Shown here: one piece after another, positions 16,083 through 24,126 of the stretch
How positions within the stretch are numbered: the first letter of the stretch is position 1
How the letters are laid out: the number at the start of each line of letters is the position of its first letter
Assembly: GCA_020633335.1 (NCBI GenBank)
Contig: JACKDU010000003.1
Location: 186,001 to 250,000 of the forward strand
Origin: Myxococcales bacterium
GTDB taxonomy: Bacteria > Myxococcota_A > Polyangia > Nannocystales > Nannocystaceae
Direction: 5' to 3'
Length of the DNA: 64,000 nucleotides
Notes under the pieces: model-generated
What the model saw: the letters and a program-made list of their open reading frames with translations, nothing else
What the model was told of the DNA's origin: nothing
Databases searched by the model: none
Position numbers and translations under genes: made by a program

Positions 16083-16493
16083 GTGGCGCGCAAGACTCCC
16101 TCCTCCGCGATGACCGCTCCCCTCCGCACGATCGTCCTCCTCGGCCTCGGCGCGCTCCTGGCGATCCCGGCGTGCAAGGAGCCCACCGGCCCCGAGCGCG
16201 AGATCTCGGGGGCTCGCCTCTACGCCCAGAACTGCGCCCGCTGTCACGGCCTCGACGGCAAGGGAGGGGCCGAGGCCCCGCCCGGGACCCGCGATCTCAG
16301 CGATCCCGGGTACATGAGCATGCTCACCGACGAGCGCATTCGGAACACGATCAGGATGGGCAAGCCGCCGACGATGCCGGCCTTCGGCCGCCAATTCGCC
16401 GAGCCCTCGCTCAAGGTGCTGGCCGCCTACGTCCGCCAGCTCAGCGCCACGAAGCCGGCGTCGGCGCCGGCGCCCGCGGCCGCCGGCGAATAG
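16083..16493 (+). CDS. Class I cytochrome c, lipoprotein
   Basis: 136 aa. It has a lipoprotein-type signal (LLAIPAC) and a single cytochrome c domain: haem motif CARCH in LYAQNCARCHGLDGKGG, and a distal Met-containing segment (MGKPPTMPAF) that can supply the sixth haem ligand. It is probably a periplasmic, membrane-anchored electron carrier. The GTG start is backed by GAGG 6 nt upstream; an in-frame ATG at 16110 is the alternative. The C-terminus is Ala/Pro-rich. No oxidase or dehydrogenase partner is adjacent. It is followed after 13 nt by the DNA methyltransferase gene, which looks like an operon by spacing only. Confidence 0.85.
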   Translation: MARKTPSSAMTAPLRTIVLLGLGALLAIPACKEPTGPEREISGARLYAQNCARCHGLDGKGGAEAPPGTRDLSDPGYMSMLTDERIRNTIRMGKPPTMPAFGRQFAEPSLKVLAAYVRQLSATKPASAPAPAAAGE

Positions 16494-16506
16494 GCGAGGC
16501 CAGGCG

Positions 16507-18156
16507 ATGACGCGCGGCCAGGTCGAGCTCTGGTGGCCGGGCAAGTACGACGCCGACGGTGAGCGGGCGGCGATCCCCAGCCCGGGGGCGACGATCGAGC
16601 CCATCGCCTGCCACGGCGACGCCGACCCCGGGCGCGGCCTCCTGGTCCACGGCGACAACCTCGCGGCGATGGACGCCCTCCTCCGCGCCGGCGGGCCGCG
16701 GATCGACCTCGCGGTGATCGATCCGCCCTTCGCCACCGGCGGGGCCTTTGAGGTCGTGACCGCGGTCGGCGAGGGCGAGGCGACGATCCGCGCGCCGGCC
16801 TACAGCGACCGCTGGGAGGGCGGCGTCGCCGGCTTCCTCGCCTTCCTCGATCCCCGCCTCCGCCTCCTCCACCAGCTCCTCGCCGACGACGGGTCGCTCT
16901 ACGTCCACCTCGATCCGACGGTGGCCCACCCGGTGAAGGTGCTCCTCGACGAGATCTTCGGCGCCGAGGGCTTCCAGCGCGAGATCGTCTGGCGGATCGG
17001 CTGGGTCTCCGGCTTCAAGAGCCGCGCCCGCAACTGGATCCGCAACCACGACACGATCCTCTACTACGTCAAGGACCCGGCGCGCTTCACCTTCAACAAG
17101 AGCTACCTGCCCTATCCGCCAGGTTATGTCCGGCGCGACGGATCGCCGCCGAAGGGGAGGGGGATCCCGATCGACGACGTGTGGAACGCCGGCCCCGGCG
17201 ACCTCGGCCGCAGCGGCGTCGACTCCCTCGACTCGATCCAGATCAAGAGCTTCAGCCGCGAGAAGACCGGCTGGGCGACCCAGAAGAACGAGAGCCTGCT
17301 GCGGCGGATCATCGAGGCCTCGTCGAAGCCGGGCGACCTCGTCGCCGACTTCTTCGCGGGCTCCGGGACCACGCTCGCGGTCGCGGCCGGGCTCGGGCGC
17401 CGCTTCGTCGGCTGCGATCGATCGGCGCGGGCGATCCACGTGGCGCGCAAGCGCCTGCGGGAGGACGGCGTCCCGCTGGTGCTCGCCCGCCTGCGGAGCC
17501 CACAGGAGGGGGAGGGGGCCGCCGAGGCGACGGAGGGGGCGCTGATCGACGACCAGGACGGGGTCGAGACCCGCGCCTTCGGCCCCCAGGCGGTCGAGCG
17601 CTCGGCGATCCTGGCCGCCCTCGACGACGCCGCCGCCCGCGGCCGCGCGTCGCTCCGGGTGATCGCCCAGCGCTGGGCCTTCGCGGCCGAGGCGGCGCCG
17701 TCGCGGCCGGGGATCGAGCTCGTCTGCCTCCACGATCGCGGCGACGAGGCGCCGATCGAGCGCCCCTGCCTCGAGGTCACCTGGGCCTCGGCGGCGCCCT
17801 GGAGCGTCGAGGTCGAGCTCGTCGGCTACCGCTTCAGCCGCCCCGATCTCCTCCCGGGCGCGCTCGATCCGGCGGCCCACCCCTGGCACGCGCTGATCGA
17901 CGCGTGGTGGCTGGCGATCGACGAGGAGGGGCCGGGCGAGGCGCCGCTGCGGCCGCTCGTCGAGCGCCTCCGGGGTCGGCGCCGGCGCGCGCTCGAGCGG
18001 ACGAGCGGGCCGATCGAGGCCCCGGCCCCGCGGGCGCGCGCGCGGCTGGTGATCGTCGACGTCTTCGGGCTCGCGACGACCTGGCCCTTCGAGCTGCGCT
18101 TCGAAGGGGACGGCGCGCTCGCCGAGGTGATCGCCGGGGTCGAGGTCGCGGGTTGA
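16507..18156 (+). CDS. Site-specific DNA methyltransferase (N6-adenine/N4-cytosine, beta-class)
   Basis: 549 aa. The order is catalytic motif IV DPPF (about residue 72) followed by the AdoMet-binding motif I FFAGSGTTLAVAAG (about 283), the beta-class order of PF01555 enzymes such as type III Mod subunits. YVHLDPTVAHPVKVLLDEIFG and TQKNESLLRRIIEASSKPGD are typical family segments. An extra C-terminal part of about 200 residues has no recognised motif. No restriction endonuclease gene is adjacent, so it is an orphan or solitary modification enzyme as far as the window shows. The target sequence cannot be predicted. Confidence 0.88.
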   Translation: MTRGQVELWWPGKYDADGERAAIPSPGATIEPIACHGDADPGRGLLVHGDNLAAMDALLRAGGPRIDLAVIDPPFATGGAFEVVTAVGEGEATIRAPAYSDRWEGGVAGFLAFLDPRLRLLHQLLADDGSLYVHLDPTVAHPVKVLLDEIFGAEGFQREIVWRIGWVSGFKSRARNWIRNHDTILYYVKDPARFTFNKSYLPYPPGYVRRDGSPPKGRGIPIDDVWNAGPGDLGRSGVDSLDSIQIKSFSREKTGWATQKNESLLRRIIEASSKPGDLVADFFAGSGTTLAVAAGLGRRFVGCDRSARAIHVARKRLREDGVPLVLARLRSPQEGEGAAEATEGALIDDQDGVETRAFGPQAVERSAILAALDDAAARGRASLRVIAQRWAFAAEAAPSRPGIELVCLHDRGDEAPIERPCLEVTWASAAPWSVEVELVGYRFSRPDLLPGALDPAAHPWHALIDAWWLAIDEEGPGEAPLRPLVERLRGRRRRALERTSGPIEAPAPRARARLVIVDVFGLATTWPFELRFEGDGALAEVIAGVEVAG

Positions 18157-18207
18157 TCGATCGAAGATGTCGCAAAGGACACGTTTGAAGCGCGCTCGAC
18201 GGGGGCG

Positions 18208-18570
18208 CTAGGGGAGGTCAGGCCGCGCCGCCTCGTCGCCCCGACGCCGGCCGTCGCCGATCGCGTCATCGATCGGCGCCTCCTCGAGCTCCTTGATCGA
18301 GCTCGCCGCCGGGCGATCCGGCGTGAGGACCGCGCTGAGATCGAAGAGCGCGTTGCCGACCGCCGCCCCGAGGGCGAAGGAGCGGAGGCCGCCGATCCCC
18401 TGCGCACGCATCCGCCGGCGGTGGCGGACGAGGGCCGCGATCGCGAAGATCAAGATCAGCAGCGCGACCCCCTGGAGGACGCCGGCGCCGGCCTCCGGCG
18501 GCGGCGGGAGGTCGACGTCGACCGTCGGACCCTGGGGGCCGACGAGCGCGCTGAGGAGCGTCAGGAGCAC
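18208..18570 (-). CDS. Small single-span membrane protein, unknown function
   Basis: 120 aa from a GTG. A hydrophobic segment (about residues 30-50, LQGVALLILIFAIAALV) is followed by the basic RHRRRMRAQG, which suggests an N-out/C-in topology. The C-terminus is soluble and charged. TAGAGT ends 6 nt before the GTG, which supports a real gene despite its size. No family was recognised. It converges on the methyltransferase gene. Confidence 0.55.
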   Translation of the reverse strand: MLLTLLSALVGPQGPTVDVDLPPPPEAGAGVLQGVALLILIFAIAALVRHRRRMRAQGIGGLRSFALGAAVGNALFDLSAVLTPDRPAASSIKELEEAPIDDAIGDGRRRGDEAARPDLP

Positions 18571-18576
18571 GGGGAG

Positions 18577-18582
18577 ACTCTA
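18577..18582 (-). promoter_or_regulatory. -10-like TAGAGT of the small membrane protein gene
   Basis: GCTAGAGT on the minus strand, ending 6 nt before the GTG start at 18570. Confidence 0.5.
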
Positions 18583-18872
18583 GCCGAGGCGGCGGCGCGA
18601 GCTGACAGGCCGCCGGCGCCGCGCCGACGACGTGGAGGCCGAGGAGCAAGAAGGCGGCGATGAGGAGCCCCGTCACGCCGTCGTGGGCAGTGCGGAGCGC
18701 GTCGCCCTCCACATCCTCTCGGATCGACGGCGCCAGACACGGACACTTCGAGGACCACGGCGAGCTGACGCTGCGTCACGACCAGGCTCGGATGCGAGCG
18801 CGCCGCGTGCGATCGACGACGCGCGGCCCCTCACGCGCGGAGATCCTGATTCAAGCGCTCTGGGTCGCCTGC

Positions 18873-18878
18873 TACCGT
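18873..18878 (+). promoter_or_regulatory. -10-like TACCGT of the histidine kinase gene
   Basis: CTGCTACCGT, ending 11 nt before the ATG at 18890. Confidence 0.45.
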
Positions 18879-18889
18879 AGCGCCCGCCC

Positions 18890-20326
18890 ATGGGTGCGCC
18901 CAAGCCCTCTCCGCAGCGGAGCCTCAGCTGGCTCGAGAGCCCGCGCCTGGCGAGCCTCGTCCACCCGACGCTGCTCAGGGAGCCGACGCTCGATCGCCTA
19001 CGGGCGAAGATGCTGGCGATCCTCGGGATCCTCCTGACGACCGCCGGGCCGCTGATCGCCAGCGGCTACTTCCGCAAGGGCGAGGTGTTCTACGGCGGCG
19101 CCTTCCTCCTCTGCGCGGCGCTCGGGCTCGGCACCTTCGCGGCGATCCGCTTCGTCGGCTCGACCCGCCTGAGCAGCCACCTCGGCGCCTTCGCGCTCTG
19201 GATCGGCTCGCTGATCGGCACCTACGCCCTCGGCGGCGCCGACTCGATCGCCGCGCGGTGGTTCGCCGTCATCCCGGTCGTGGCCGCGGTCTTCGGCGGC
19301 GGCCGGGTCGGCCTCCTCTGGCTCGGGATCTCCTGGCTGACCTACGTGGCGATCACCTTCGCGCCGCGCTTCGGCCTCCAGCTCCCCGAGCCCTCCGCGG
19401 TCGGCGACGACCCGGTGCACCTGGTGGTGACGATGACCACCTTCATGCTCGTGATCCTCGCGCTCTTCGGGATCAGCGAGCTCCTCCGCTTCTGGCTGGT
19501 GCGCGAGCGGCAGGAGACCGAGGTGAAGCTCGAGGAGGCGCTGCGCGGGGCGGTCGCCGCCGGCGAGGCCAAGGATCGCTTCATGGCGATGATGGGCCAC
19601 GAGCTCCGCACGCCGCTCAACGCGATCATCGGCTACGCCGAGCTCCTCGTCGACGAGATGGAGGACGACGGCCACGACGCCTACCGCAAGGACGCCGAGT
19701 CGATCCGCTCCGCCGGCCGCCACCTCCTCGCCCTGATCTCCGACATCCTGGCGACCGCGATGCTCGACTCGGGGCGGCTCCAGCTCCGGATCGAGGACTT
19801 CGAGCTCGCCGAGGTGCTCGGTGAGATCGAGGCGACGATCCGCCCGCTGATCGGCGAGCAGGGCAACGCGTTCCACCTCGAGGCCGACCCCTCGCTCGCC
19901 GGGGCGACGCTGCGCAGCGATCCGTCCAAGCTGCGGCAGATCCTCCTCAACCTCCTGGGCAACGCGGCCAAGTTCACCGAGCGCGGCGAGATCACCCTGC
20001 GGGTCGCGCCCTGCGGCGACGAGCGGATCCGCTTCGAGGTCCAGGACACCGGCATCGGCATCGCCGCGGACGTCCAGGAGAACATCTGGGGGGAGTTCGT
20101 CCAGGCCGACGACTCGAGCACCCGCAAGCACGGCGGGATCGGCCTGGGCCTGGCGCTGGTCAGGCGCCTCGCCTCGCTCCTCGACGGCGAGGTCTCCCTC
20201 GAGAGCGCCCCGGGCGAGGGGTCGACCTTCCGCGTGATCATCCCCCGCGCGCTCGATCCCGACGCCCACGGCCGGCGCGAGGACGACGTCCCGGCGCGCT
20301 CGTCCGGCTCGTCGTCGACGACGTAG
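18890..20326 (+). CDS. Membrane sensor histidine kinase
   Basis: 478 aa. The N-terminal ~200 residues contain about six hydrophobic segments with no large periplasmic domain, then a short linker helix. HisKA domain: MMGHELRTPLNAIIGYAELL, phospho-accepting His near 237. HATPase_c: N box LRQILLNLLGNAAKF, G1 QDTGIGI, G2 GGIGLGLALVRRL. It is a hybrid-type kinase without an attached receiver, and no response regulator gene is adjacent, so it is an orphan as is usual in myxobacteria. The C-terminus is Arg/Ser-rich. The signal is unknown; the membrane-embedded sensor suggests an intramembrane or envelope stimulus. Confidence 0.9.
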   Translation: MGAPKPSPQRSLSWLESPRLASLVHPTLLREPTLDRLRAKMLAILGILLTTAGPLIASGYFRKGEVFYGGAFLLCAALGLGTFAAIRFVGSTRLSSHLGAFALWIGSLIGTYALGGADSIAARWFAVIPVVAAVFGGGRVGLLWLGISWLTYVAITFAPRFGLQLPEPSAVGDDPVHLVVTMTTFMLVILALFGISELLRFWLVRERQETEVKLEEALRGAVAAGEAKDRFMAMMGHELRTPLNAIIGYAELLVDEMEDDGHDAYRKDAESIRSAGRHLLALISDILATAMLDSGRLQLRIEDFELAEVLGEIEATIRPLIGEQGNAFHLEADPSLAGATLRSDPSKLRQILLNLLGNAAKFTERGEITLRVAPCGDERIRFEVQDTGIGIAADVQENIWGEFVQADDSSTRKHGGIGLGLALVRRLASLLDGEVSLESAPGEGSTFRVIIPRALDPDAHGRREDDVPARSSGSSSTT

Positions 20327-20353
20327 TCGCGCGCTCGCGTGGCGCCGGGAGGG

Positions 20354-21223
20354 CTAGCCCGGCTCGTCGCCGAGGTCGAAGCCCGCGAGGCGCTGGAAGC
20401 CGCCCTCCTCGATCCAGGCGTCGAGGTGCTTGGCCCGCATGATCGGGAAGGGGTGGGTGCGGAAGGCGGTGATCAGCACCTTGTAGGCCCGGTTGAGCTG
20501 CGACTCGTCGGCGTCCTCGTAGGCCCGGATCTGCCGGAGGAACTCGTCCTGATCCATCTCCGCGTAGAGCTTCGAGGCGCCGCCGGCGAGCTTCATGAAG
20601 GTGCGCATCGCCACGTCCTTGTCCTGGACGCAGAGGAGCGCCGAGCGATCGGCGGAGAGCTCGGCCTTGCGGTACCAGTCGTAGAGCGGCAGCGCGAGGG
20701 CGCCGCCGATCAGCGCGCCGAGGCCGAGGGTCGCCTGGCCGATCACGTCGAGGATCGCCGCGATGTTCTGGGCGACCACCGTGTAGAGGACGTGCTCGCA
20801 CTTGATGTGCCCGAGCTCGTGGCCGATCACGTAGAAGCGCTCCTCCTCGTCGAGCATGTCGATGAGGCCGGAGGTGACGATGATGAAGGGGCGCTTGTGG
20901 CCGTAGGTGTAGGCGTTGGGCTGGGGGTCCATGCTCACGTAGAGTTCGGGCTCGTCGACCCCGAGGATCGAGCACCCCCAGCGGAGGTAGCGGTAGAGGC
21001 GCGGGAACATCTTGTCGGTGACCCGCACGTTGTCGGCGATGTTCTGGAGGTAGAAGACCCGCTCGAACGAGTACTCCATCACCTTGCCGACGAGCTTGTC
21101 GAAGCCCGGGACCCGCCGGAGCGCGTCGGTCGCCTTGACGTCCCAGGGGTGCATGAAGTCGGCGGCCCGAAGGCCGGGGTAGGTCTTGAGCTTGCGCCGC
21201 TTGTTGCCTGTATTTTGGGTCAT
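20354..21223 (-). CDS. M48-family zinc metalloprotease
   Basis: 289 aa. The zinc site is HELGH (135-139), with the third ligand Glu188 in the ELSADR motif, as in HtpX/Ste24-like M48 peptidases. A hydrophobic stretch between them (about 150-182) may lie in or on the membrane. No N-terminal signal is seen. M48 proteases degrade damaged or misassembled membrane proteins. The gene lies 9 nt downstream of the esterase/lipoprotein gene, with GAGGATCC just before its ATG as ribosome site, so the two are an operon. It converges on the histidine kinase gene. Confidence 0.88.
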   Translation of the reverse strand: MTQNTGNKRRKLKTYPGLRAADFMHPWDVKATDALRRVPGFDKLVGKVMEYSFERVFYLQNIADNVRVTDKMFPRLYRYLRWGCSILGVDEPELYVSMDPQPNAYTYGHKRPFIIVTSGLIDMLDEEERFYVIGHELGHIKCEHVLYTVVAQNIAAILDVIGQATLGLGALIGGALALPLYDWYRKAELSADRSALLCVQDKDVAMRTFMKLAGGASKLYAEMDQDEFLRQIRAYEDADESQLNRAYKVLITAFRTHPFPIMRAKHLDAWIEEGGFQRLAGFDLGDEPG

Positions 21224-21232
21224 GTTGGATCC

Positions 21233-22183
21233 TCAGGGGGCGGGCGCGGCGGCCTGCGCGGGGGCGGGCGCGGCCGCGAGGGCCTGGACGGCGGGCGCGG
21301 GGCCGGCCGCGGCGCCGCTCGCCTCGGCGAGGAGCGCCCAGAGGGCGCGCCGCATCTCCGGGCTGATCTGGTGGGCGACCTCGGGGTACTCGCGGAGCTC
21401 GACCCGGTAGCCGAGCTCGCGGAGGCGGGCGACCGCGTCCTGGGTCGGCCGCAGCGCGACCACGGTGTCGGCGGCCCCGTGGAGGGCGACGATCGGCGGG
21501 GCGTCATCGGGCGCCTGGCCTTCGGGCCAGAGCGGCGGCGGGAGCCAGCCGCCGACCGGGTAGGCGGCGGCGATGAGGTCGGGGCGGCGGACGGCGAGGG
21601 CGAAGGAGAGCATCCCGCCCTGGGAGAAGCCGGTGACGACCGGCTTTCCGAGGGTCGGCCGCTCGCGGGCGATCGTCTCGACGAAGGTCGCCAGGCGGTC
21701 GCTGGCCGCGGCGATCCCGGTCGCGAGGCCGTCGATGTCGCGCGATCGCGCGCGGATCGGGAACCACGAGAAGCCGTCGCCGCTGGGGTCGAGGCCCGCC
21801 GGGAGGATCACCCGCGCCGGCGCGCGGAGCCCACGGAGGAGCCCGGCGAAGCTCTCCGGGCGATCGCCGAGGCCGTGGATAGCGATGATCATCGGCAGCG
21901 GCGCGGAGGGATCGGCCGCGCCGGTGACGACCTCGACGTAGCCGATCCCGGCGTAGGCGTCGTAGCCGGGGTCGACGGCGGCGGCCTGGTCCGCGGGCTC
22001 GATCGGCGCGGGCTCGGCGGGCGCGTCTGGCTCGGCGGGCGCGGGCTCGCTGGGCGCGGCGGGGGAGGTCGGCGCGGGGGCGCCGTGGGGCGCCTCGGCG
22101 GCTGCGGAGGGCGAGCGATCGCAGGCGAGGGCGAGGGCGAGCGCGAGGAGGCCGAGGCCGGCCCGGCGGGGGAGGGGGCGCAT
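21233..22183 (-). CDS. Lipoprotein alpha/beta-hydrolase (phospholipase/carboxylesterase family)
   Basis: 316 aa. Lipobox LALAC (Cys21), then an Ala/Pro/Glu linker to about residue 75. The hydrolase domain has IAIHGLGDRPESF (oxyanion region), nucleophile GFSQGG (Ser187), Asp239 in HGAADTVV and His271 in VAHQI, which fits the PF02230 catalytic triad. Likely an envelope-anchored esterase acting on lysophospholipid-like or acyl substrates. The ATG at 22183 gives the Arg-rich n-region RPLPRRAG. It is the first gene of a two-gene operon with the M48 protease. The C-terminus is an Ala/Pro tail. Confidence 0.85.
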   Translation of the reverse strand: MRPLPRRAGLGLLALALALACDRSPSAAAEAPHGAPAPTSPAAPSEPAPAEPDAPAEPAPIEPADQAAAVDPGYDAYAGIGYVEVVTGAADPSAPLPMIIAIHGLGDRPESFAGLLRGLRAPARVILPAGLDPSGDGFSWFPIRARSRDIDGLATGIAAASDRLATFVETIARERPTLGKPVVTGFSQGGMLSFALAVRRPDLIAAAYPVGGWLPPPLWPEGQAPDDAPPIVALHGAADTVVALRPTQDAVARLRELGYRVELREYPEVAHQISPEMRRALWALLAEASGAAAGPAPAVQALAAAPAPAQAAAPAP

Positions 22184-22393
22184 CGGGGCGAACCTTGGCA
22201 CGGCGGCCGGGGCCGGTAAAGCGGCGGGCCGTGATCTGACATCACTGTCACGATCGGCGGCGAGGTCCGGGGGCGACGGCGGCGCGGATGTCATGGCTCC
22301 AGCGCGCGCGCCTGCTATCCCGAGGAGATCAGAGATCTTTTTCGATGGCGCCCATCCTGCTTTTTGGGGCGGCGTCCCGCCAACGAGGCCTCG

Positions 22394-23263
22394 ATGACAC
22401 GCTCCCGGATCTTCACCACCGCCCTCGCCCTCGTCACCCTCATGGGCCTCGGCGCCTGCGGGGCCGAGCGCAAGGACGCCCCCGACGAGGAGCGCGAGAG
22501 CGAGAGCGACGGCGCCGGCGACACGGACACGGACACGGGCACGGACACGGGCACGGACACGGGCACGGGCACGGACACGGGCACGGGCACCGGCACGGGC
22601 ACGGACACGGACACGGACGGCCAGCTCCCCTGCGAGGTGGGCGCGTTGCGGGAGTGCGTGGTCGACGGGCTCAGCGGCTGGCAGCGCTGCGTGGACGTCG
22701 ACGGCGAGGGCGTCTGGGACGAGTGCATGCCCGAAGGCCAGGACGAGTCGACCCCGCTGGTCCTGGTCTTCGGCGGCGAGGCAGTCCGCTACCACGCCGA
22801 CGCCCGCCCCTTCGACCTCGACGGGCGAGCGTCGACGCTCACCGACTGGCCGACCGCGGCGACGCCCTGGCTGGTCCTCGACCGCGACGGCGACGGCCGG
22901 ATCGGCGACGGCGCCGAGCTCTTCGGGTCGATGACCCCGCTCGCTGCCGGCGGCCGGGCGGTCCACGGCTTCGAGGCGCTGGCCGAGCTCGATGACAACG
23001 GCGACGGCCGGATCGACGGCGGCGACGCGGCCTGGGGCGCCCTCCAGCTCTGGGCGGACGACGGCGATCGGGCGTCGACGGCCGCCGAGCTGAGCCCGCT
23101 CGCCGCCCTCGGGGTCGAGGCGATCAGCCTCCGCTACCACATCGATCCCCGCTGCGACGCCCGCGGCAACTGCGAGGTCGAGCGCGCGAGCTTCATCTAC
23201 CACGACCGCGCCGGTCATCCGCGGGTCGGCGAGCTCGTCGACGTCCACCTTCAACACCGCTAG
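22394..23263 (+). CDS. Lipoprotein with EF-hand-like calcium loops and Asp-Thr-Gly repeat linker (paralogue 1)
   Basis: 289 aa. Lipobox GLGAC (Cys22), a Glu-rich stretch, then a strict DTDTGT-type dipeptide linker (about residues 43-75), a Cys pair region, and a C-terminal domain with two EF-hand-like loops: DRDGDGRIGDGAE (about 163) and DDNGDGRIDGGDA (about 200). A possible third loop is WADDGDRASTAAE, and a C-x6-C segment (CDARGNC) is near the end. It is probably a surface calcium-binding protein. About 60% of the C-terminal domain is shared with the next gene, so they are tandem duplicates. A TATCCC box at 22315 could be its promoter with a ~70-nt leader. Confidence 0.75.
   Translation: MTRSRIFTTALALVTLMGLGACGAERKDAPDEERESESDGAGDTDTDTGTDTGTDTGTGTDTGTGTGTGTDTDTDGQLPCEVGALRECVVDGLSGWQRCVDVDGEGVWDECMPEGQDESTPLVLVFGGEAVRYHADARPFDLDGRASTLTDWPTAATPWLVLDRDGDGRIGDGAELFGSMTPLAAGGRAVHGFEALAELDDNGDGRIDGGDAAWGALQLWADDGDRASTAAELSPLAALGVEAISLRYHIDPRCDARGNCEVERASFIYHDRAGHPRVGELVDVHLQHR
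22520..22618 (+). repeat. Hexanucleotide-type microsatellite (GGCACG/GACACG units)
   Basis: About 99 bp of alternating GACACG and GGCACG units, in frame, encoding the Asp-Thr/Gly-Thr linker. Because the unit is 6 bp, gain or loss keeps the frame and changes linker length. Confidence 0.85.
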
Positions 23264-23297
23264 CTGGCAATAAAACATGGCCTAAAGGACACCTCTC

Positions 23298-24047
23298 ATG
23301 ATCCGCCTCCACGCCCTCCTCGCCGCCGCGACCCTCACCGTCACCAGCCTGGTCGCCAGCGGCTGCGATCGCCGCTGCGGCGACGACGACGAGGACCAGG
23401 ATGCGGACGCCCAGGCCGACGACGACGACAAGTGCCTCCCCGAGGACACCGACACCGACACCGACACGGACACCGACGGCGACGGCGGCGGGACGAGCGA
23501 CGGCAACACCTTCCCGACCTCGATCACCCCGCTGGTGCTGGTCCTCGACGGCGGCCCGGTCCGCTACCAGGAAGGCGTCGCCGACACCTTCCGCCTCGAC
23601 GCCCGGGTCCCGACGACGACCGCCTGGCCGACCGCGGCGACCCCCTGGCTGGTCCTCGACCGCGACGGCGACGGCCGGATCGGCGACGGCGGCGAGCTCT
23701 TCGGCTCGATGACGCCGCTGGCCGCGGGCGGCCGCGCCCAGGACGGCTTTGAGGCGCTCCGCGAGCTCGACGCCAACGCCGACGGGGTGATCGACGCCCG
23801 CGACCCGGCCTACGTCGCGCTCGCGGCCTGGGCCGACGACGGCGACCGCCGCTCGAGCGCCGGCGAGCTGACCTCGCTCGCCGAGCTCGGGGTGACCGCG
23901 ATCGACCTCGGCTACCGCGTCGATCGCCGCTGTGACGGCCGCGGCAACTGCGAGATCGAGCGCTCGACGATCACCGTCGCCGACGCCCTCGGCCGCGCCC
24001 GCGAGGCCGCGATCGTCGACGTCCACCTCGCGGTCGTCGACCGCTAG
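23298..24047 (+). CDS. Lipoprotein with EF-hand-like calcium loops (paralogue 2)
   Basis: 249 aa. Lipobox VASGC (Cys23), an acidic Asp-rich segment, a shorter DTDTDT linker encoded by GACACC repeats (23445-23478), and the same C-terminal domain as its neighbour: PLVLVLDGGPVRYQ, DRDGDGRIGDGGELFGSMTPL (first loop about residue 121), DANADGVIDARDP, WADDGDRRSSAGEL and CDGRGNCEIERS. It starts 34 nt after the upstream paralogue with an AAAGGA ribosome site, so it is probably cotranscribed. Related DRDGDG(R/K)I..G.ELFG segments occur in RTX/hemolysin-like proteins. Function unknown. Confidence 0.75.
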   Translation: MIRLHALLAAATLTVTSLVASGCDRRCGDDDEDQDADAQADDDDKCLPEDTDTDTDTDTDGDGGGTSDGNTFPTSITPLVLVLDGGPVRYQEGVADTFRLDARVPTTTAWPTAATPWLVLDRDGDGRIGDGGELFGSMTPLAAGGRAQDGFEALRELDANADGVIDARDPAYVALAAWADDGDRRSSAGELTSLAELGVTAIDLGYRVDRRCDGRGNCEIERSTITVADALGRAREAAIVDVHLAVVDR

Positions 24048-24113
24048 CCCGGCGTCGAACCATGTTCGCGCGGCGCGACGTCAGCGGCGACGCCGCGGCG
24101 CGGCGCCTCGGGC

Positions 24114-24119
24114 TATCGT
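24114..24119 (+). promoter_or_regulatory. -10-like TATCGT upstream of the 24127 gene
   Basis: GCTATCGT, ending 7 nt before the ATG at 24127. No Shine-Dalgarno sequence. Confidence 0.5.
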
Positions 24120-24126
24120 GGGCCGC

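Larger units (their letters stand above)
18571..18889. other. Divergent intergenic region
   Basis: About 320 bp between the small membrane protein and the histidine kinase. It contains their two putative -10 boxes (18577-18582 minus, 18873-18878 plus). Nothing else was recognised. Confidence 0.4.

Noticed and set aside
18638..18880. Small frames between the small membrane protein and the histidine kinase
   Set aside because: No support from codon use, start context or homology.
22520..22618. Possible CRISPR-like repeat array
   Set aside because: Units are 6 bp without spacers and code for an in-frame linker; it is a microsatellite.
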